Source: an uncultured Rhodocyclaceae bacterium (GTDB lineage: Bacteria > Pseudomonadota > Gammaproteobacteria > Burkholderiales > Rhodocyclaceae). Taken from it: a DNA stretch of 24,745 bases. The notes under the pieces were generated by a model. That model was not told the DNA's origin. It did no database searches and saw nothing but the letters and a program-made list of their open reading frames with translations. Shown in pieces: positions 6,012-15,281 of the stretch. Location of the stretch: the NCBI GenBank assembly GCA_937892345.1, contig CALAGF010000102.1:1-24745 (forward strand), given 5' to 3'. The stretch's first letter is position 1; each line of letters begins with the position of its first letter. The translations under genes were made by a program, and so were the position numbers.

Positions 6012-7759
6012 TGGTCGTGCGACGCCGTCCCGTGCGCGGACATCGTTACACCGAAAGCCCGGTGTTGCAGCTGGCCTTGCAAGGGTGGCGCTCGCGTACC
6101 GTGGGTCTGGTGTTGATGGCCGCCTTTCTCGCGCTTTTGCTGCGGGCCTTCTATTTGCAGGTCATCAACAATGATTTCCTGCAGGAAAAAGGCGATTCCC
6201 GATATCTGCGCGATATCGAGATTTCCGCCTCGCGGGGCAAGGTGATGGATCGTCATGGCGACATGTTGGCGGTGTCGACGCCGATGAAGTCGATCTGGGC
6301 GATTCCGCTGGATGCGCGTTCCATGAGTGCCGAGCAAAAGCGCCATCTGGGTGAATGGGTGGATATGAAGCCGCGAGAAATCGATTCCCGCCTGGCTTCA
6401 GAAAAAGGCTTTGTTTTCATCAAACGCCAGGTGCCGCCCCAGTTGGCGGACCAGATTGCTGCGGCCAAGCTGCCGGGCGTGCATCAAGAGCGGGAGTATC
6501 GCCGCTATTACCCGGCGGGTGAGATGACCGCGCATCTCGTGGGTTTTACCGGCGTGGACGACAAGGGGCTGGAAGGCGTCGAGCTGGCTTTTCAGCAATC
6601 CTTGCTGGGTCGGGCCGGCGCACGTACCGTGATCCGCGACCGCCGCGGCAATATTGTTGAGGATGTGGGCGCGACACGTCCGCCGCAAGATGGCAAGGAT
6701 GTGGTCCTGGCGATTGATTCGAAAATTCAGTATGTGGCGTACAGCCAGCTGAAATCTGCAGTGATTGAGCACAAGGCCAAGGCGGGCGGCGTGGTGGTGC
6801 TGGATGCTCGGAGCGGTGAAGTTCTGGCGTTGGCCAACTGGCCGACTTACAACCCCAATAATCGCAGCAGCCTCTCCGGTGCGCAATTGCGCAACCGGGC
6901 GGTGACTGACACCTTTGAGCCGGGCTCTACGCTCAAGCCGTTCACCGTTGCGCTTGGCCTGGAAAAGGGCAAGTACCGTTACGACTCGGTCGTCGACTGT
7001 GCGCCGGGGAAAATTACCGTCGGCCGCGCCACGATTTCCGATTCACATCCGCATGGCAAGCTGACTGTCGCCGAGGTGATCCAGAAGTCTTCGAATGTCG
7101 GCACGACCAAGATTGCCCTGAGCATGCAGCCTCAGGATATGTGGACCACCTTTGACAACCTGGGATTTGGTCGCTCCCCGGAATTGGGCTTCCCGGGCGA
7201 GGTGGGTGGCCGCCTGCGTCCCTGGAAAAACTGGAAACCCATCGAGCAGGCCACCATGTCTTACGGCCATGGCATTTCCGTGAGCTTGATTCAGTTGGCT
7301 CGCGCCTACACGGTTTTTGCCAACGACGGTGAATTGAAGCCCTTGTCCTTGCAGCGCGCCGATCAGCCGATTGTTCGCGGTACGCAAATCTATTCGCCCC
7401 AGACGGCACGGGAAATGAGGGCCATGCTTGAAATGGTGGTCAAGCCGGGGGGGACTGCGCCCAAGGCGGCCGTTCCGGGTTATCGGGTGGGTGGAAAAAC
7501 CGGCACCGCACACAAGCTTGAAGCGGGCGTCTATGCCAATAAATACATCGCCTCCTTCGTGGGGCTTGCACCCATTTCAGAGCCTCGTCTGATTGTGGCG
7601 GTCATGCTCGACGAGCCCAGCGACGGGCGCTACTTCGGCGGAGATATCGCGGGGCCGGTGTTTTCTCAGGTCATGGCCGGGGCCTTGCGTTCGATGGGGA
7701 TTCCCCCGGATGCGACGGCGCAGGTAGCCAGTCTCGCCGGTTCGAAGGAGCGTCTATGA
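6011..7759 (+). CDS. ftsI: Septal peptidoglycan transpeptidase FtsI (PBP3)
   Basis: FtsI is the class B penicillin-binding protein that cross-links septal peptidoglycan, paired with FtsW. The 582 residues have a basic cytoplasmic N-terminus, a transmembrane helix (about 31-51), the pedestal domain (SRGKVMDRHGDMLAVS near 75-90) and a C-terminal transpeptidase domain. The catalytic serine is S306 in GSTLK (305-309), the second motif is SSN (360-362), and KTG is at 496-498. All active-site residues are intact. The start overlaps the ftsL stop (TGATG) and its stop overlaps murE (ATGA). Confidence 0.97.
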   Translation: MVVRRRPVRGHRYTESPVLQLALQGWRSRTVGLVLMAAFLALLLRAFYLQVINNDFLQEKGDSRYLRDIEISASRGKVMDRHGDMLAVSTPMKSIWAIPLDARSMSAEQKRHLGEWVDMKPREIDSRLASEKGFVFIKRQVPPQLADQIAAAKLPGVHQEREYRRYYPAGEMTAHLVGFTGVDDKGLEGVELAFQQSLLGRAGARTVIRDRRGNIVEDVGATRPPQDGKDVVLAIDSKIQYVAYSQLKSAVIEHKAKAGGVVVLDARSGEVLALANWPTYNPNNRSSLSGAQLRNRAVTDTFEPGSTLKPFTVALGLEKGKYRYDSVVDCAPGKITVGRATISDSHPHGKLTVAEVIQKSSNVGTTKIALSMQPQDMWTTFDNLGFGRSPELGFPGEVGGRLRPWKNWKPIEQATMSYGHGISVSLIQLARAYTVFANDGELKPLSLQRADQPIVRGTQIYSPQTAREMRAMLEMVVKPGGTAPKAAVPGYRVGGKTGTAHKLEAGVYANKYIASFVGLAPISEPRLIVAVMLDEPSDGRYFGGDIAGPVFSQVMAGALRSMGIPPDATAQVASLAGSKERL

Positions 7760-9234
7760 GCGCACATATGCAAATTCTCGATACGCTTGAAGGCATGGGC
7801 CTGACCCCGAGTGGCGTCGCTGATGACAGTCGGCAAGTGCGTCCGGGGGATATTTTTCTCGCTTATCCGGGAGACTTGGCCGATGGTCGTCGTCATATCG
7901 GCAATGCCATCGAGCGCGGTGCGCTTGCTGTCGTCTGGCAACCGGGCGGTGATTTTTCGTGGAATCCGGCGTGGACCGTAGCCAATCTGCAGGTTGAAGG
8001 TTTGCGTGCCTTGGCAGGTCCTCTGGCGCATGCTGTTTATGGCCATCCCAGCGAGGGCCTCTCGTTGATCGCGATTACCGGCACCAATGGCAAAACAACG
8101 ATCAGCCAATGCCTTGCCCGTGTCTATCCCAAGCCCTGTGCCGTAATTGGTACGCTGGGTGCGGGTTTCCCGGATGCGCTGGTGGAAACCGGGTTCACCA
8201 CCCCCGAAGCGACGACCTTGATGCGTTATCTGGCCGAATTCCGTGAGCACAAGGCTGCCGCCTGCGCCTTGGAAGCCAGCTCCATCGGCATCGAAGAAGG
8301 CCGAATGAACGGCGCCAGGGTCGATGTGGCTGTCTTTACCAATTTCACCCGTGATCATCTGGATTACCACGGCACCATGGCAGCCTATGCGGCAGCCAAG
8401 GCGAAACTTTTCCAGTGGCCGCGTTTGCGCACGGCAGTGATCAATCTCGATGATGCGATGGGCATCCAGTTGATGCGCGAAACCAGTGCGATGCGGGTGC
8501 TGGGTTACGCCATCGGCGAACAGCGTCGTGATTTTCATGCTTTGGTGCGCGCGGAAGATTTGGTGGACACGCCGTTTGGCCAGCGTTTTTCGCTGATCCT
8601 GCCCAATGGCCGCACGACCGTGGATACGGCGCTGGTTGGCCGCTACAACGTCTCTAACCTGCTGGCGATTGCTGCGGTATTGCACGATGCCGGCATGGCT
8701 GCTGCGGAAGTAGGTTTGCGCTTGTCCGAATTGACGCCGCCACCGGGGAGAATGGAACGATTGGGTGGCAATGATGCCCCGCTGGTCGTGGTCGATTACG
8801 CCCATACGCCTGATGCACTGGAAAATGCCTTGAATGCCTTGCGTCCGGTAGCCGCGGGCCGGGGCGGCGAGTTGCTGGTGGTATTCGGCTGCGGGGGCGA
8901 CCGGGACAGTGGCAAGCGCCCGGAAATGGGGGCCGTCGCCCAGCGTTGCGCGGATCGCGTGCTGATTACCAGTGACAACCCGCGCAACGAATCGCCGCAA
9001 GCCATCATCGAAGAAATCCTGAGTGGCGTCGCCGATGCCGAAGTGCAGCCGGATCGGGCTATCGCCATCGCCTCCGCCATCACCCGTGCTGCGGCACAGG
9101 ACGTGATCCTGCTGGCAGGCAAAGGGCATGAGCAATACCAGGAAGTTGCCGGCGTGCGTCATGCCTTTTCCGATGTGGCCCACGCGCAAGCGGCTTTGCT
9201 CGCAAGGCAGGCTGAAAATGAGGAGGTCATCTGA
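7756..9234 (+). CDS. murE: UDP-MurNAc-tripeptide ligase MurE (meso-DAP adding)
   Basis: MurE is the cytosolic ATP-dependent ligase that adds the third stem residue to UDP-MurNAc-L-Ala-D-Glu. The 492 residues carry the Mur-ligase P-loop GTNGKTT (109-115), the central domain (TNFTRDHLDYHGT) and a C-terminal domain with DNPR (407-410). DNPR is the signature of meso-diaminopimelate selection, against lysine enzymes, so the cell wall should be DAP type. The start ATG 7756 overlaps the ftsI TGA. An in-frame ATG four codons later (MQILDTLE) is an alternative start. Confidence 0.97.
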   Translation: MSAHMQILDTLEGMGLTPSGVADDSRQVRPGDIFLAYPGDLADGRRHIGNAIERGALAVVWQPGGDFSWNPAWTVANLQVEGLRALAGPLAHAVYGHPSEGLSLIAITGTNGKTTISQCLARVYPKPCAVIGTLGAGFPDALVETGFTTPEATTLMRYLAEFREHKAAACALEASSIGIEEGRMNGARVDVAVFTNFTRDHLDYHGTMAAYAAAKAKLFQWPRLRTAVINLDDAMGIQLMRETSAMRVLGYAIGEQRRDFHALVRAEDLVDTPFGQRFSLILPNGRTTVDTALVGRYNVSNLLAIAAVLHDAGMAAAEVGLRLSELTPPPGRMERLGGNDAPLVVVDYAHTPDALENALNALRPVAAGRGGELLVVFGCGGDRDSGKRPEMGAVAQRCADRVLITSDNPRNESPQAIIEEILSGVADAEVQPDRAIAIASAITRAAAQDVILLAGKGHEQYQEVAGVRHAFSDVAHAQAALLARQAENEEVI

Positions 9235-10604
9235 TGGATTGGATGCTGTCGGATGTCGCGAAGGCGGTGGGCGGCCAACTGCTCGGTCCGGATTTGCCGG
9301 TCCGGGGCGTGTCGACCGATACGCGGGCGATTGCCGCCGGGCAACTGTTCATCGCCCTCGTTGGCGAGCGCTTTGATGCCCACGATTTTCTCGCCCAGGC
9401 GGCGTCGACCGGTGCACGCGCCATGTTGATCAGTCGTCCGGAGGCCGTGCCGGAAGGTGTCTCTGCGGTGTACGTCAGCGACACGCGGATAGCGCTGGGG
9501 CAGCTCGCGGCCGCCTGGCGTGCATGCTTCGCCCTGCCGGTGATTGCTGTGACCGGCTCGAACGGCAAGACCACTACCAAGGAAATGATTGCTGCGATTT
9601 TGAAGGCCGCTTTTGGCGATGCCGTGCTGGCGACCCGCGGTAATCTGAACAACGATATCGGCCTGCCCCTGACCTTGTTGGGCCTGGAGGCACGCCACCG
9701 CGCAGCGGTGATCGAGATGGGTATGAACCATCCCGGTGAAATCGACTATCTCACCCGCATCGGCAAGCCGACGGTAGCGCTGGTGAACAATGCCCAGCGT
9801 GCGCATCTCGAAGGCATGGGTGATCTCGACGAAGTGGCGCGCGAAAAAGGCAGTATCTTCAATGGCTTGTCTGATGCCGGCGTGGCAGTGATCAACGCCG
9901 ATGATGGCTATGCCGGACTGTGGCGCGAGATGGCTGGCGCCCGTGCTGTTCGCAGTTTCGCGATTGATCATCCGGCGGATGTGAGTGCCGTGGTGCAGCA
10001 GCACGGTCTGGAAACCCGCTTGGCACTCAAGACCCCGGAAGGCGAGGCCGAGTTGGCGCTGGCCATTCCCGGTCGCCACAATGCCCGCAACGCCGTCGCC
10101 GCTGCAGCGGCTTGTCTCGCTGCCGGCATCTCCTTGGCGGATGTGGCCGCCGGTCTGGCGGCCTTTGCTGGCGTCAAGGGGCGCTTGCAGCGTCGCGCCG
10201 GCAAGAATGGCGCAGAAATTCTGGATGACACCTATAACGCCAATCCGGACTCGGTCAGAGCCGGCATTGATGTGCTGGCCGCCACCATTGGTCGCAAGGT
10301 CATGGTGCTGGGCGACATGGGTGAAATCGGCGACGCCAGTGCGCAATACCACGACGAAATCGGCGGCTATGCCAAGAGCCAGGGCATTGATCGCCTGTAT
10401 GCACTGGGCGAAGTCAGCCAGGTGGCTGTGCGCAACTTTGGCGAAGGTGCACGCCACTTCTGCAATATCGACAAGCTGATTGCTGCGGTCGACAAGGATC
10501 TGGGCCCGGAAACCACGGTGTTGGTGAAGGGGTCGCGCTTCATGAAAATGGAAAGGGTGGCCGATGCACTGGCAGTGCAAGCGACCCCCGGGGAGAAACA
10601 CTGA
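9234..10604 (+). CDS. murF: UDP-MurNAc-pentapeptide ligase MurF
   Basis: MurF adds D-Ala-D-Ala to the tripeptide precursor, the last cytoplasmic ligation, using the dipeptide made by DdlB. The 456 residues have the N-terminal substrate domain (STDTRAIAAGQLFIAL, about 27-42) and the P-loop GSNGKTTTKEM (108-118). The central region contains GNLNNDIGLPLTLL and EMGMNHPGEI, and the C-terminal domain has DDTYNANPDS. All features are typical. The start overlaps the murE stop in TGATG, with a purine-rich GAGGAG-like stretch (9220-9226) upstream as Shine-Dalgarno. Confidence 0.97.
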   Translation: MDWMLSDVAKAVGGQLLGPDLPVRGVSTDTRAIAAGQLFIALVGERFDAHDFLAQAASTGARAMLISRPEAVPEGVSAVYVSDTRIALGQLAAAWRACFALPVIAVTGSNGKTTTKEMIAAILKAAFGDAVLATRGNLNNDIGLPLTLLGLEARHRAAVIEMGMNHPGEIDYLTRIGKPTVALVNNAQRAHLEGMGDLDEVAREKGSIFNGLSDAGVAVINADDGYAGLWREMAGARAVRSFAIDHPADVSAVVQQHGLETRLALKTPEGEAELALAIPGRHNARNAVAAAAACLAAGISLADVAAGLAAFAGVKGRLQRRAGKNGAEILDDTYNANPDSVRAGIDVLAATIGRKVMVLGDMGEIGDASAQYHDEIGGYAKSQGIDRLYALGEVSQVAVRNFGEGARHFCNIDKLIAAVDKDLGPETTVLVKGSRFMKMERVADALAVQATPGEKH

Positions 10605-11707
10605 TGCTGCTCGCTTTGGCCCAATGGCTGGCCCAGGACATTCGCTTTTTCAATGTCTTCAATTACATCACCCTGCGTACCGTGCTGGCCACGATGACGG
10701 CATTGCTGATTTCCTTTGCCGCCGGTCCGGGTGTCATCCGCTGGCTGGCGGCCAAAAAAATTGGTCAGGCAGTGCGCAGCGATGGCCCGCAGACGCATCT
10801 GGTCAAATCCGGAACGCCGACCATGGGCGGTGTGCTGATCCTGATCGCGATTGGTGTCACCACCTTGTTGTGGGGCGATTTGAGCAACAAATACGTGTGG
10901 ACCGTGCTGGTCGTGACGTTGGGATACGGCATTGTCGGCTGGTACGACGACTGGAAAAAAGTGGTCTATCGCGACCCGAAGGGTTTGTCGGCGAAATGGA
11001 AATATTTCTGGCAGTCGGTACTCGGTCTGGGGGCTGCGCTGTTTTTGGCCTTTTCTGCCACGTCGACCGCGCAAACCGAATTGATTGTTCCCTTCTTCAA
11101 GAGCGTAGCCTACCCGTTGGGGATCATCGGTTTCATCGTCCTGACCTATTTTGTGATTGTTGGCACCAGCAATGCGGTCAATCTGACCGATGGTCTGGAT
11201 GGCCTGGCGATCATGCCGACCGTGATGATCTCCGCCGCTTTCGCGATCTTTGCCTACGTCGCCGGTAATGCGGTCTATGCCAAATATTTGCTGGTGCCGT
11301 ATGTGCCGGGAGCGGGCGAGTTGTGCATCCTGCTGGGCGCCATTGCCGGCGCCGGCCTGGGTTTCCTGTGGTTTAACGCCTATCCGGCCGAAGTGTTCAT
11401 GGGAGATGTCGGCGCACTCTCGCTGGGCGCCGCGCTGGGTACGGTCGCCGTGATCGTTCGTCAGGAAATCGTGCTGGTCATCATGGGCGGCATCTTCGTG
11501 GTGGAAACCCTCTCGGTGATGTTGCAGGTCAGTTACTTCAAGTACACCAAGAAAAAGTACGGCGAGGGCAGGCGCATTTTGCGCATGGCGCCGCTGCATC
11601 ACCACTTCGAACAAACGGGCTGGAAGGAGACGCAGGTTGTCGTCCGCTTCTGGATCATCACCATCATGCTGGTCCTGGTCGGGCTGGCGAGTCTGAAGCT
11701 GCGCTAA
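10604..11707 (+). CDS. mraY: Phospho-MurNAc-pentapeptide translocase MraY
   Basis: MraY is the integral membrane enzyme that transfers phospho-MurNAc-pentapeptide to undecaprenyl phosphate, making lipid I. The 367 residues form about ten hydrophobic helices. Signature elements are TPTMGG (about 71-76), the Asp pair in GWYDDWKK, NAVNLTDGLDG (190-200), FMGDVGALSLG and the MAPLHHHFE loop (H332-H334). It is the target of the tunicamycin/muraymycin class. The start overlaps the murF stop (TGATG). Its TAA is followed directly by the murD ATG with no gap. Confidence 0.97.
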   Translation: MLLALAQWLAQDIRFFNVFNYITLRTVLATMTALLISFAAGPGVIRWLAAKKIGQAVRSDGPQTHLVKSGTPTMGGVLILIAIGVTTLLWGDLSNKYVWTVLVVTLGYGIVGWYDDWKKVVYRDPKGLSAKWKYFWQSVLGLGAALFLAFSATSTAQTELIVPFFKSVAYPLGIIGFIVLTYFVIVGTSNAVNLTDGLDGLAIMPTVMISAAFAIFAYVAGNAVYAKYLLVPYVPGAGELCILLGAIAGAGLGFLWFNAYPAEVFMGDVGALSLGAALGTVAVIVRQEIVLVIMGGIFVVETLSVMLQVSYFKYTKKKYGEGRRILRMAPLHHHFEQTGWKETQVVVRFWIITIMLVLVGLASLKLR

Positions 11708-13060
11708 ATGGAACTCAAGGGCAAACGCGTTCTGGTGATCGGACTCGGTGAGTCCGGACTGGCGATGGCCAAATGGCTGCATCGCCAGGGCGCCATCGTG
11801 CGCGTTGCCGATTCGCGTGAGAACCCGCCCAACGTGGATGCCCTGCAGGCGGTGGCGCCAGATGCCGAGTTGCTGTGCGGTGAGTTTTCCCAAGCCACTT
11901 TTGCCGGCATGGAGATGATTGCCCTCTCGCCCGGCGTACCGAAAGCCACACCGGCGATTGCTGCGGTCAACCTGCCCCTGATCTCCGAAATCGAGTTGTT
12001 CGCAGCCGGGGTGCGTGAGCAAGTGCCGGCCTCCAGCATCATTGCCATTACGGGCAGCAACGGCAAAACCACAACCACCGCGCTGACCGCACATCTGCTC
12101 AACGGTGCCGGCGTGCCGGCCATTGCCTGCGGCAATATTTCCCCTTCTGCGCTCGATGCCTTGATGGATGCCCAGGACGCCGGCTGCTTGCCGCAGGTCT
12201 GGGTGGTGGAGCTGTCGAGCTTCCAGCTCGAAACCACGCATCACCTGAATGCCGCGGCCGCGACCGTACTCAATATTTCGGAAGACCATCTCGATCGCTA
12301 CGAAGGCAGCCTGGCCAATTATGCGCAGGCCAAGTCACGGGTTTTCCAGGGCAAAGGCGCGATGATTCTGAATCGCGACGATGACTGGTCGATGGCCAAT
12401 GGCCGTTGCGGTCGCAAAATGATCACCTTCGGGTTGAATCCGGCATCGCGCGCCAGTGACTTCGGGTACGAGGATGGCGCAATCTGGCGCGGCAAGGAAA
12501 AGCTGGTCGCCATCGAAAGTCTGCAACTGAGCGGTCTGCATAATGCCGCCAATGCGATGGCTGCACTGGCCTTGTGCGAAGCGGTGGGCGTCGAAGTCGA
12601 GCGACTGATCGCGCCGCTTCAGCAATTCAAGGGGCTGTCACATCGGGTTGAAACCGTGGCCGAAATCGCCGGTGTCCTTTACGTCGATGACTCCAAGGGA
12701 ACAAACGTCGGGGCCACGCTGGCAGCCATTGAAGGCATGGGTCGCAAACTGGCAATCGTGCTCGGGGGTGACGGCAAGGGTCAGGACTTTTCGCCCCTGA
12801 AACCGGCTCTGGAAAAGCATGGTCGTGCCATCGCATTGATTGGACGCGATGCGGCAGCGATTGGCATGGCGCTAGAAGGCAGCGGCGTACCCACCCGCAT
12901 CCTCGGTGACATGCGTGATGCGGTGCAGTGGCTTGCCGCTCAGGCCGAGGCTGGCGATTGCGTGTTGTTGTCGCCGGCCTGTGCCAGCCTCGACATGTAC
13001 CGCAATTACGCGCATCGCGCGCAAGCCTTCATCGACGCGGTCAAGGAGCTGGCATCATGA
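11708..13060 (+). CDS. murD: UDP-MurNAc-L-Ala:D-Glu ligase MurD
   Basis: MurD is the cytosolic ATP-dependent ligase that adds D-glutamate to UDP-MurNAc-L-Ala. The 450 residues have an N-terminal Rossmann-like substrate domain (VLVIGLGESGLAMAKWL), the P-loop TGSNGKTTTT (G116-T121 core), NISEDHLDRY in the central domain, and a C-terminal domain with DDSKGTNVGAT and LLSPACASLDMY. All are family hallmarks. The ATG abuts the mraY TAA exactly, and no clear Shine-Dalgarno is seen, so translational coupling is likely. Confidence 0.97.
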   Translation: MELKGKRVLVIGLGESGLAMAKWLHRQGAIVRVADSRENPPNVDALQAVAPDAELLCGEFSQATFAGMEMIALSPGVPKATPAIAAVNLPLISEIELFAAGVREQVPASSIIAITGSNGKTTTTALTAHLLNGAGVPAIACGNISPSALDALMDAQDAGCLPQVWVVELSSFQLETTHHLNAAAATVLNISEDHLDRYEGSLANYAQAKSRVFQGKGAMILNRDDDWSMANGRCGRKMITFGLNPASRASDFGYEDGAIWRGKEKLVAIESLQLSGLHNAANAMAALALCEAVGVEVERLIAPLQQFKGLSHRVETVAEIAGVLYVDDSKGTNVGATLAAIEGMGRKLAIVLGGDGKGQDFSPLKPALEKHGRAIALIGRDAAAIGMALEGSGVPTRILGDMRDAVQWLAAQAEAGDCVLLSPACASLDMYRNYAHRAQAFIDAVKELAS

Positions 13061-14220
13061 TGCTCTCCGCGCTTGCCGAGCCGCGCCGTCAGGTGGCTGA
13101 AATCGATTACCTGCTCTTGTGGAGCGTCCTGATCCTCTTGTTCGGGGGATTGGTGATGGTCTATTCAGCCTCCATCGCGATTGCCGAAGGCGGGCGATTC
13201 ACGAATCATCAGCCAACCTACTATCTGTTCCGGCACACGATTTTTCTGTGTATTGGCATGGTCGCTGCTGCCTTGGCGTTTCAGGTGCGCCTGAGTTTCT
13301 GGCAAAACTATTCGGCCTATTTTTTCCTGGCCGGGGTTTTGTTGCTGTCGCTGGTGCTGATTCCGGGCTTGGGGCGCGATGTCAATGGCGCGCGACGCTG
13401 GCTGCCGCTGGGTTTTGTTAACCTGCAGCCCTCAGAGCTGATGAAGCTTTTTGCCGTGCTGTATGCAGCCGACTACACCGTGCGCAAAATCAATGTGATG
13501 CACGATCTCAGACAGGCCTTCGCGCCAATGTTTGTGGCGATGGCCGTGGTCGGTGGCCTGTTGCTCAAGGAGCCCGATTTCGGCGCTTTCGTGGTCATCA
13601 TTTCGATCGCCATGGGGATTCTCTTTCTGGGTGGTTTGCGGGCCCGGATGTTTGCCGTCCTGATCGTCGGCTTGCTGATCGCCTTTGCCGTGATGATCAT
13701 TGTTTCGCCCTACCGGCGAGACCGGATTTTCGGCTTCATGGACCCGTGGGCTGATGCCTTTGGTCGCGGCTATCAGTTATCTCACTCGCTGATCGCTTTT
13801 GGTCGCGGTGAGCTCTTTGGTGTCGGTCTTGGCGCCAGCGTGGAAAAACTGTTCTACCTGCCGGAAGCCCATACCGACTTCCTGCTGGCGGTGATTGCCG
13901 AGGAATTGGGTTTTGTTGGCGTGTTGACCGTTATTGCACTGTTTGCCGTGCTGGTTCAGCGCGCTTTTGCCATCGGCCGCCAAAGTGTGCAACTGGATCG
14001 CCTGTATCCAGCACTCGTGGCGATGGGTATGGGCATCTGGTTTGGCGTCCAGTCCTTCATCAACATGGGCGTCAATGTCGGCCTGCTGCCGACCAAAGGG
14101 CTGACCCTGCCGCTGATGAGTTTCGGCGGCTCCGGCATCCTCGCCAACTGCGTGGCTCTGGCCATTCTTCTGAGGGTCGATTGGGAGAATCGCCAGCTGA
14201 TGCGGGGAGGAAAAATATGA
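13057..14220 (+). CDS. ftsW: Septal peptidoglycan glycosyltransferase FtsW
   Basis: FtsW is the SEDS-family polytopic membrane protein that polymerises lipid II at the septum with FtsI. The 387 residues have about ten transmembrane segments. The SEDS loop contains the proposed catalytic aspartate D274 in HTDFLLAVIAEELGF, equivalent to the essential Asp of RodA/FtsW. NGARRWLPLG and LLPTKGLTLPLMSFGGSG are further signatures. The reading frame is open from 12928, but the 43 extra codons lie inside murD. I place the start at ATG 13057 (ATGA overlap with the murD stop), with AAGGAG at 13043-13048. A second ATG at 13060 is possible. Confidence 0.95.
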   Translation: MMLSALAEPRRQVAEIDYLLLWSVLILLFGGLVMVYSASIAIAEGGRFTNHQPTYYLFRHTIFLCIGMVAAALAFQVRLSFWQNYSAYFFLAGVLLLSLVLIPGLGRDVNGARRWLPLGFVNLQPSELMKLFAVLYAADYTVRKINVMHDLRQAFAPMFVAMAVVGGLLLKEPDFGAFVVIISIAMGILFLGGLRARMFAVLIVGLLIAFAVMIIVSPYRRDRIFGFMDPWADAFGRGYQLSHSLIAFGRGELFGVGLGASVEKLFYLPEAHTDFLLAVIAEELGFVGVLTVIALFAVLVQRAFAIGRQSVQLDRLYPALVAMGMGIWFGVQSFINMGVNVGLLPTKGLTLPLMSFGGSGILANCVALAILLRVDWENRQLMRGGKI

Positions 14221-15281
14221 GCGTCAAGAAGAGCATCATGATCATGGCCGGCGGTACCGGCGGGCATATTTTCCCGGCACTTGCAGTGGCCAAGGAAATG
14301 CGCGAGGCCGGCTGGCGTGTCGTGTGGCTGGGCAATCCGGACGGGATGGAAGCACGTCTGGTGCCGCAGCACGGTTTTGAAATGGTCTGGGTACGTTTTT
14401 CCGCACTGCGCGGCAAAGGCCTTGCCCGCAAGCTGATGCTGCCGCTCAATCTCCTGCGGGGTTTCTGGCAAGGCTTGCAGGCGATTCGCCTGGTGCGCCC
14501 GAATGTGGTCTTGGGGATGGGTGGCTACATCACTTTCCCGGGCGGGATGATGGCCGCCTTGACCGGCGTGCCGCTGGTGCTGCACGAGCAGAATTCGGTC
14601 GCCGGTCTGGCCAACAAGGTGCTGGCGCGTGTTGCCGACCGGATTGTGACCGGCTTTCCCGATGTACTGAAGGGTGGCGACTGGCTGGGCAATCCGGTGC
14701 GTCCCGAAATTGCCGCTTTGCCTGCGCCTGCCGAGCGTTTTGCCGGCCGCAGCGGCGCACTGCGCGTGCTGATCATCGGTGGCAGCCTGGGGGCGCAGGC
14801 GCTCAACGAAATCGTGCCGCAAGGGATGTCGCGACTGAATGCCGATGAATTGCCGCAAATCGTTCATCAGGCCGGCGAAAAGCACATCGATGCCTTGAAA
14901 GCAGCTTATGCCAGCGTGGGCGTCGAGGCGCATTGCGTGCCCTTCGTCGAGGATATGGCCGGGGCCTATGGCTGGGCCGATCTGGTGATCTGCCGCGCTG
15001 GCGCGCTGACCATTGCCGAGCTGGCTGCTGCGGGTGTGGCCAGTATTCTGGTGCCGTTCCCGCATGCAGTGGATGACCATCAAACCGGAAACGCCAAGTT
15101 TCTGGTCAATGTCGGTGGTGCTTTCCTGTTACCGCAAACCGAACTGACTGCCGACAGCATTGGACTGATCCGCAACTATTCCCGCGGTCAACTGCTGGAA
15201 ATGGCCGAAAAGGCCCGCAGTCTGGCCAAACCGAGCGCCACCGTCGAAGTGGCCAATCTCTGTCGAGACATTGCCAAATGA
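14217..15281 (+). CDS. murG: Lipid II synthase MurG (GlcNAc transferase)
   Basis: MurG is the peripheral inner-membrane GT28 glycosyltransferase that adds GlcNAc to lipid I, forming lipid II. The 354 residues carry the N-terminal G-loop AGGTGGHIFPALA (about 11-23), HEQNS (123-127), the second G-loop GGSLGAQALNE and the UDP-GlcNAc site CRAGALTIAELAA. The start is ATG 14217 in the ATGA overlap with ftsW, with a strong GGGGAGG Shine-Dalgarno at 14204-14210. The open frame 12 codons upstream lacks such support. Confidence 0.97.
   Translation: MSVKKSIMIMAGGTGGHIFPALAVAKEMREAGWRVVWLGNPDGMEARLVPQHGFEMVWVRFSALRGKGLARKLMLPLNLLRGFWQGLQAIRLVRPNVVLGMGGYITFPGGMMAALTGVPLVLHEQNSVAGLANKVLARVADRIVTGFPDVLKGGDWLGNPVRPEIAALPAPAERFAGRSGALRVLIIGGSLGAQALNEIVPQGMSRLNADELPQIVHQAGEKHIDALKAAYASVGVEAHCVPFVEDMAGAYGWADLVICRAGALTIAELAAAGVASILVPFPHAVDDHQTGNAKFLVNVGGAFLLPQTELTADSIGLIRNYSRGQLLEMAEKARSLAKPSATVEVANLCRDIAK

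Noticed and set aside
10367..12289. A 640-codon open frame on the minus strand across murF, mraY and murD (similar long ones at 7666-9189 and 15188-16573)
   Set aside because: These are antisense shadows of well-identified Mur genes in GC-rich DNA. They have no recognisable domains and no operon logic.
12928..13056. N-terminal extension of ftsW
   Set aside because: The 43 codons are inside murD, lack membrane-protein character, and a good AAGGAG favours ATG 13057.
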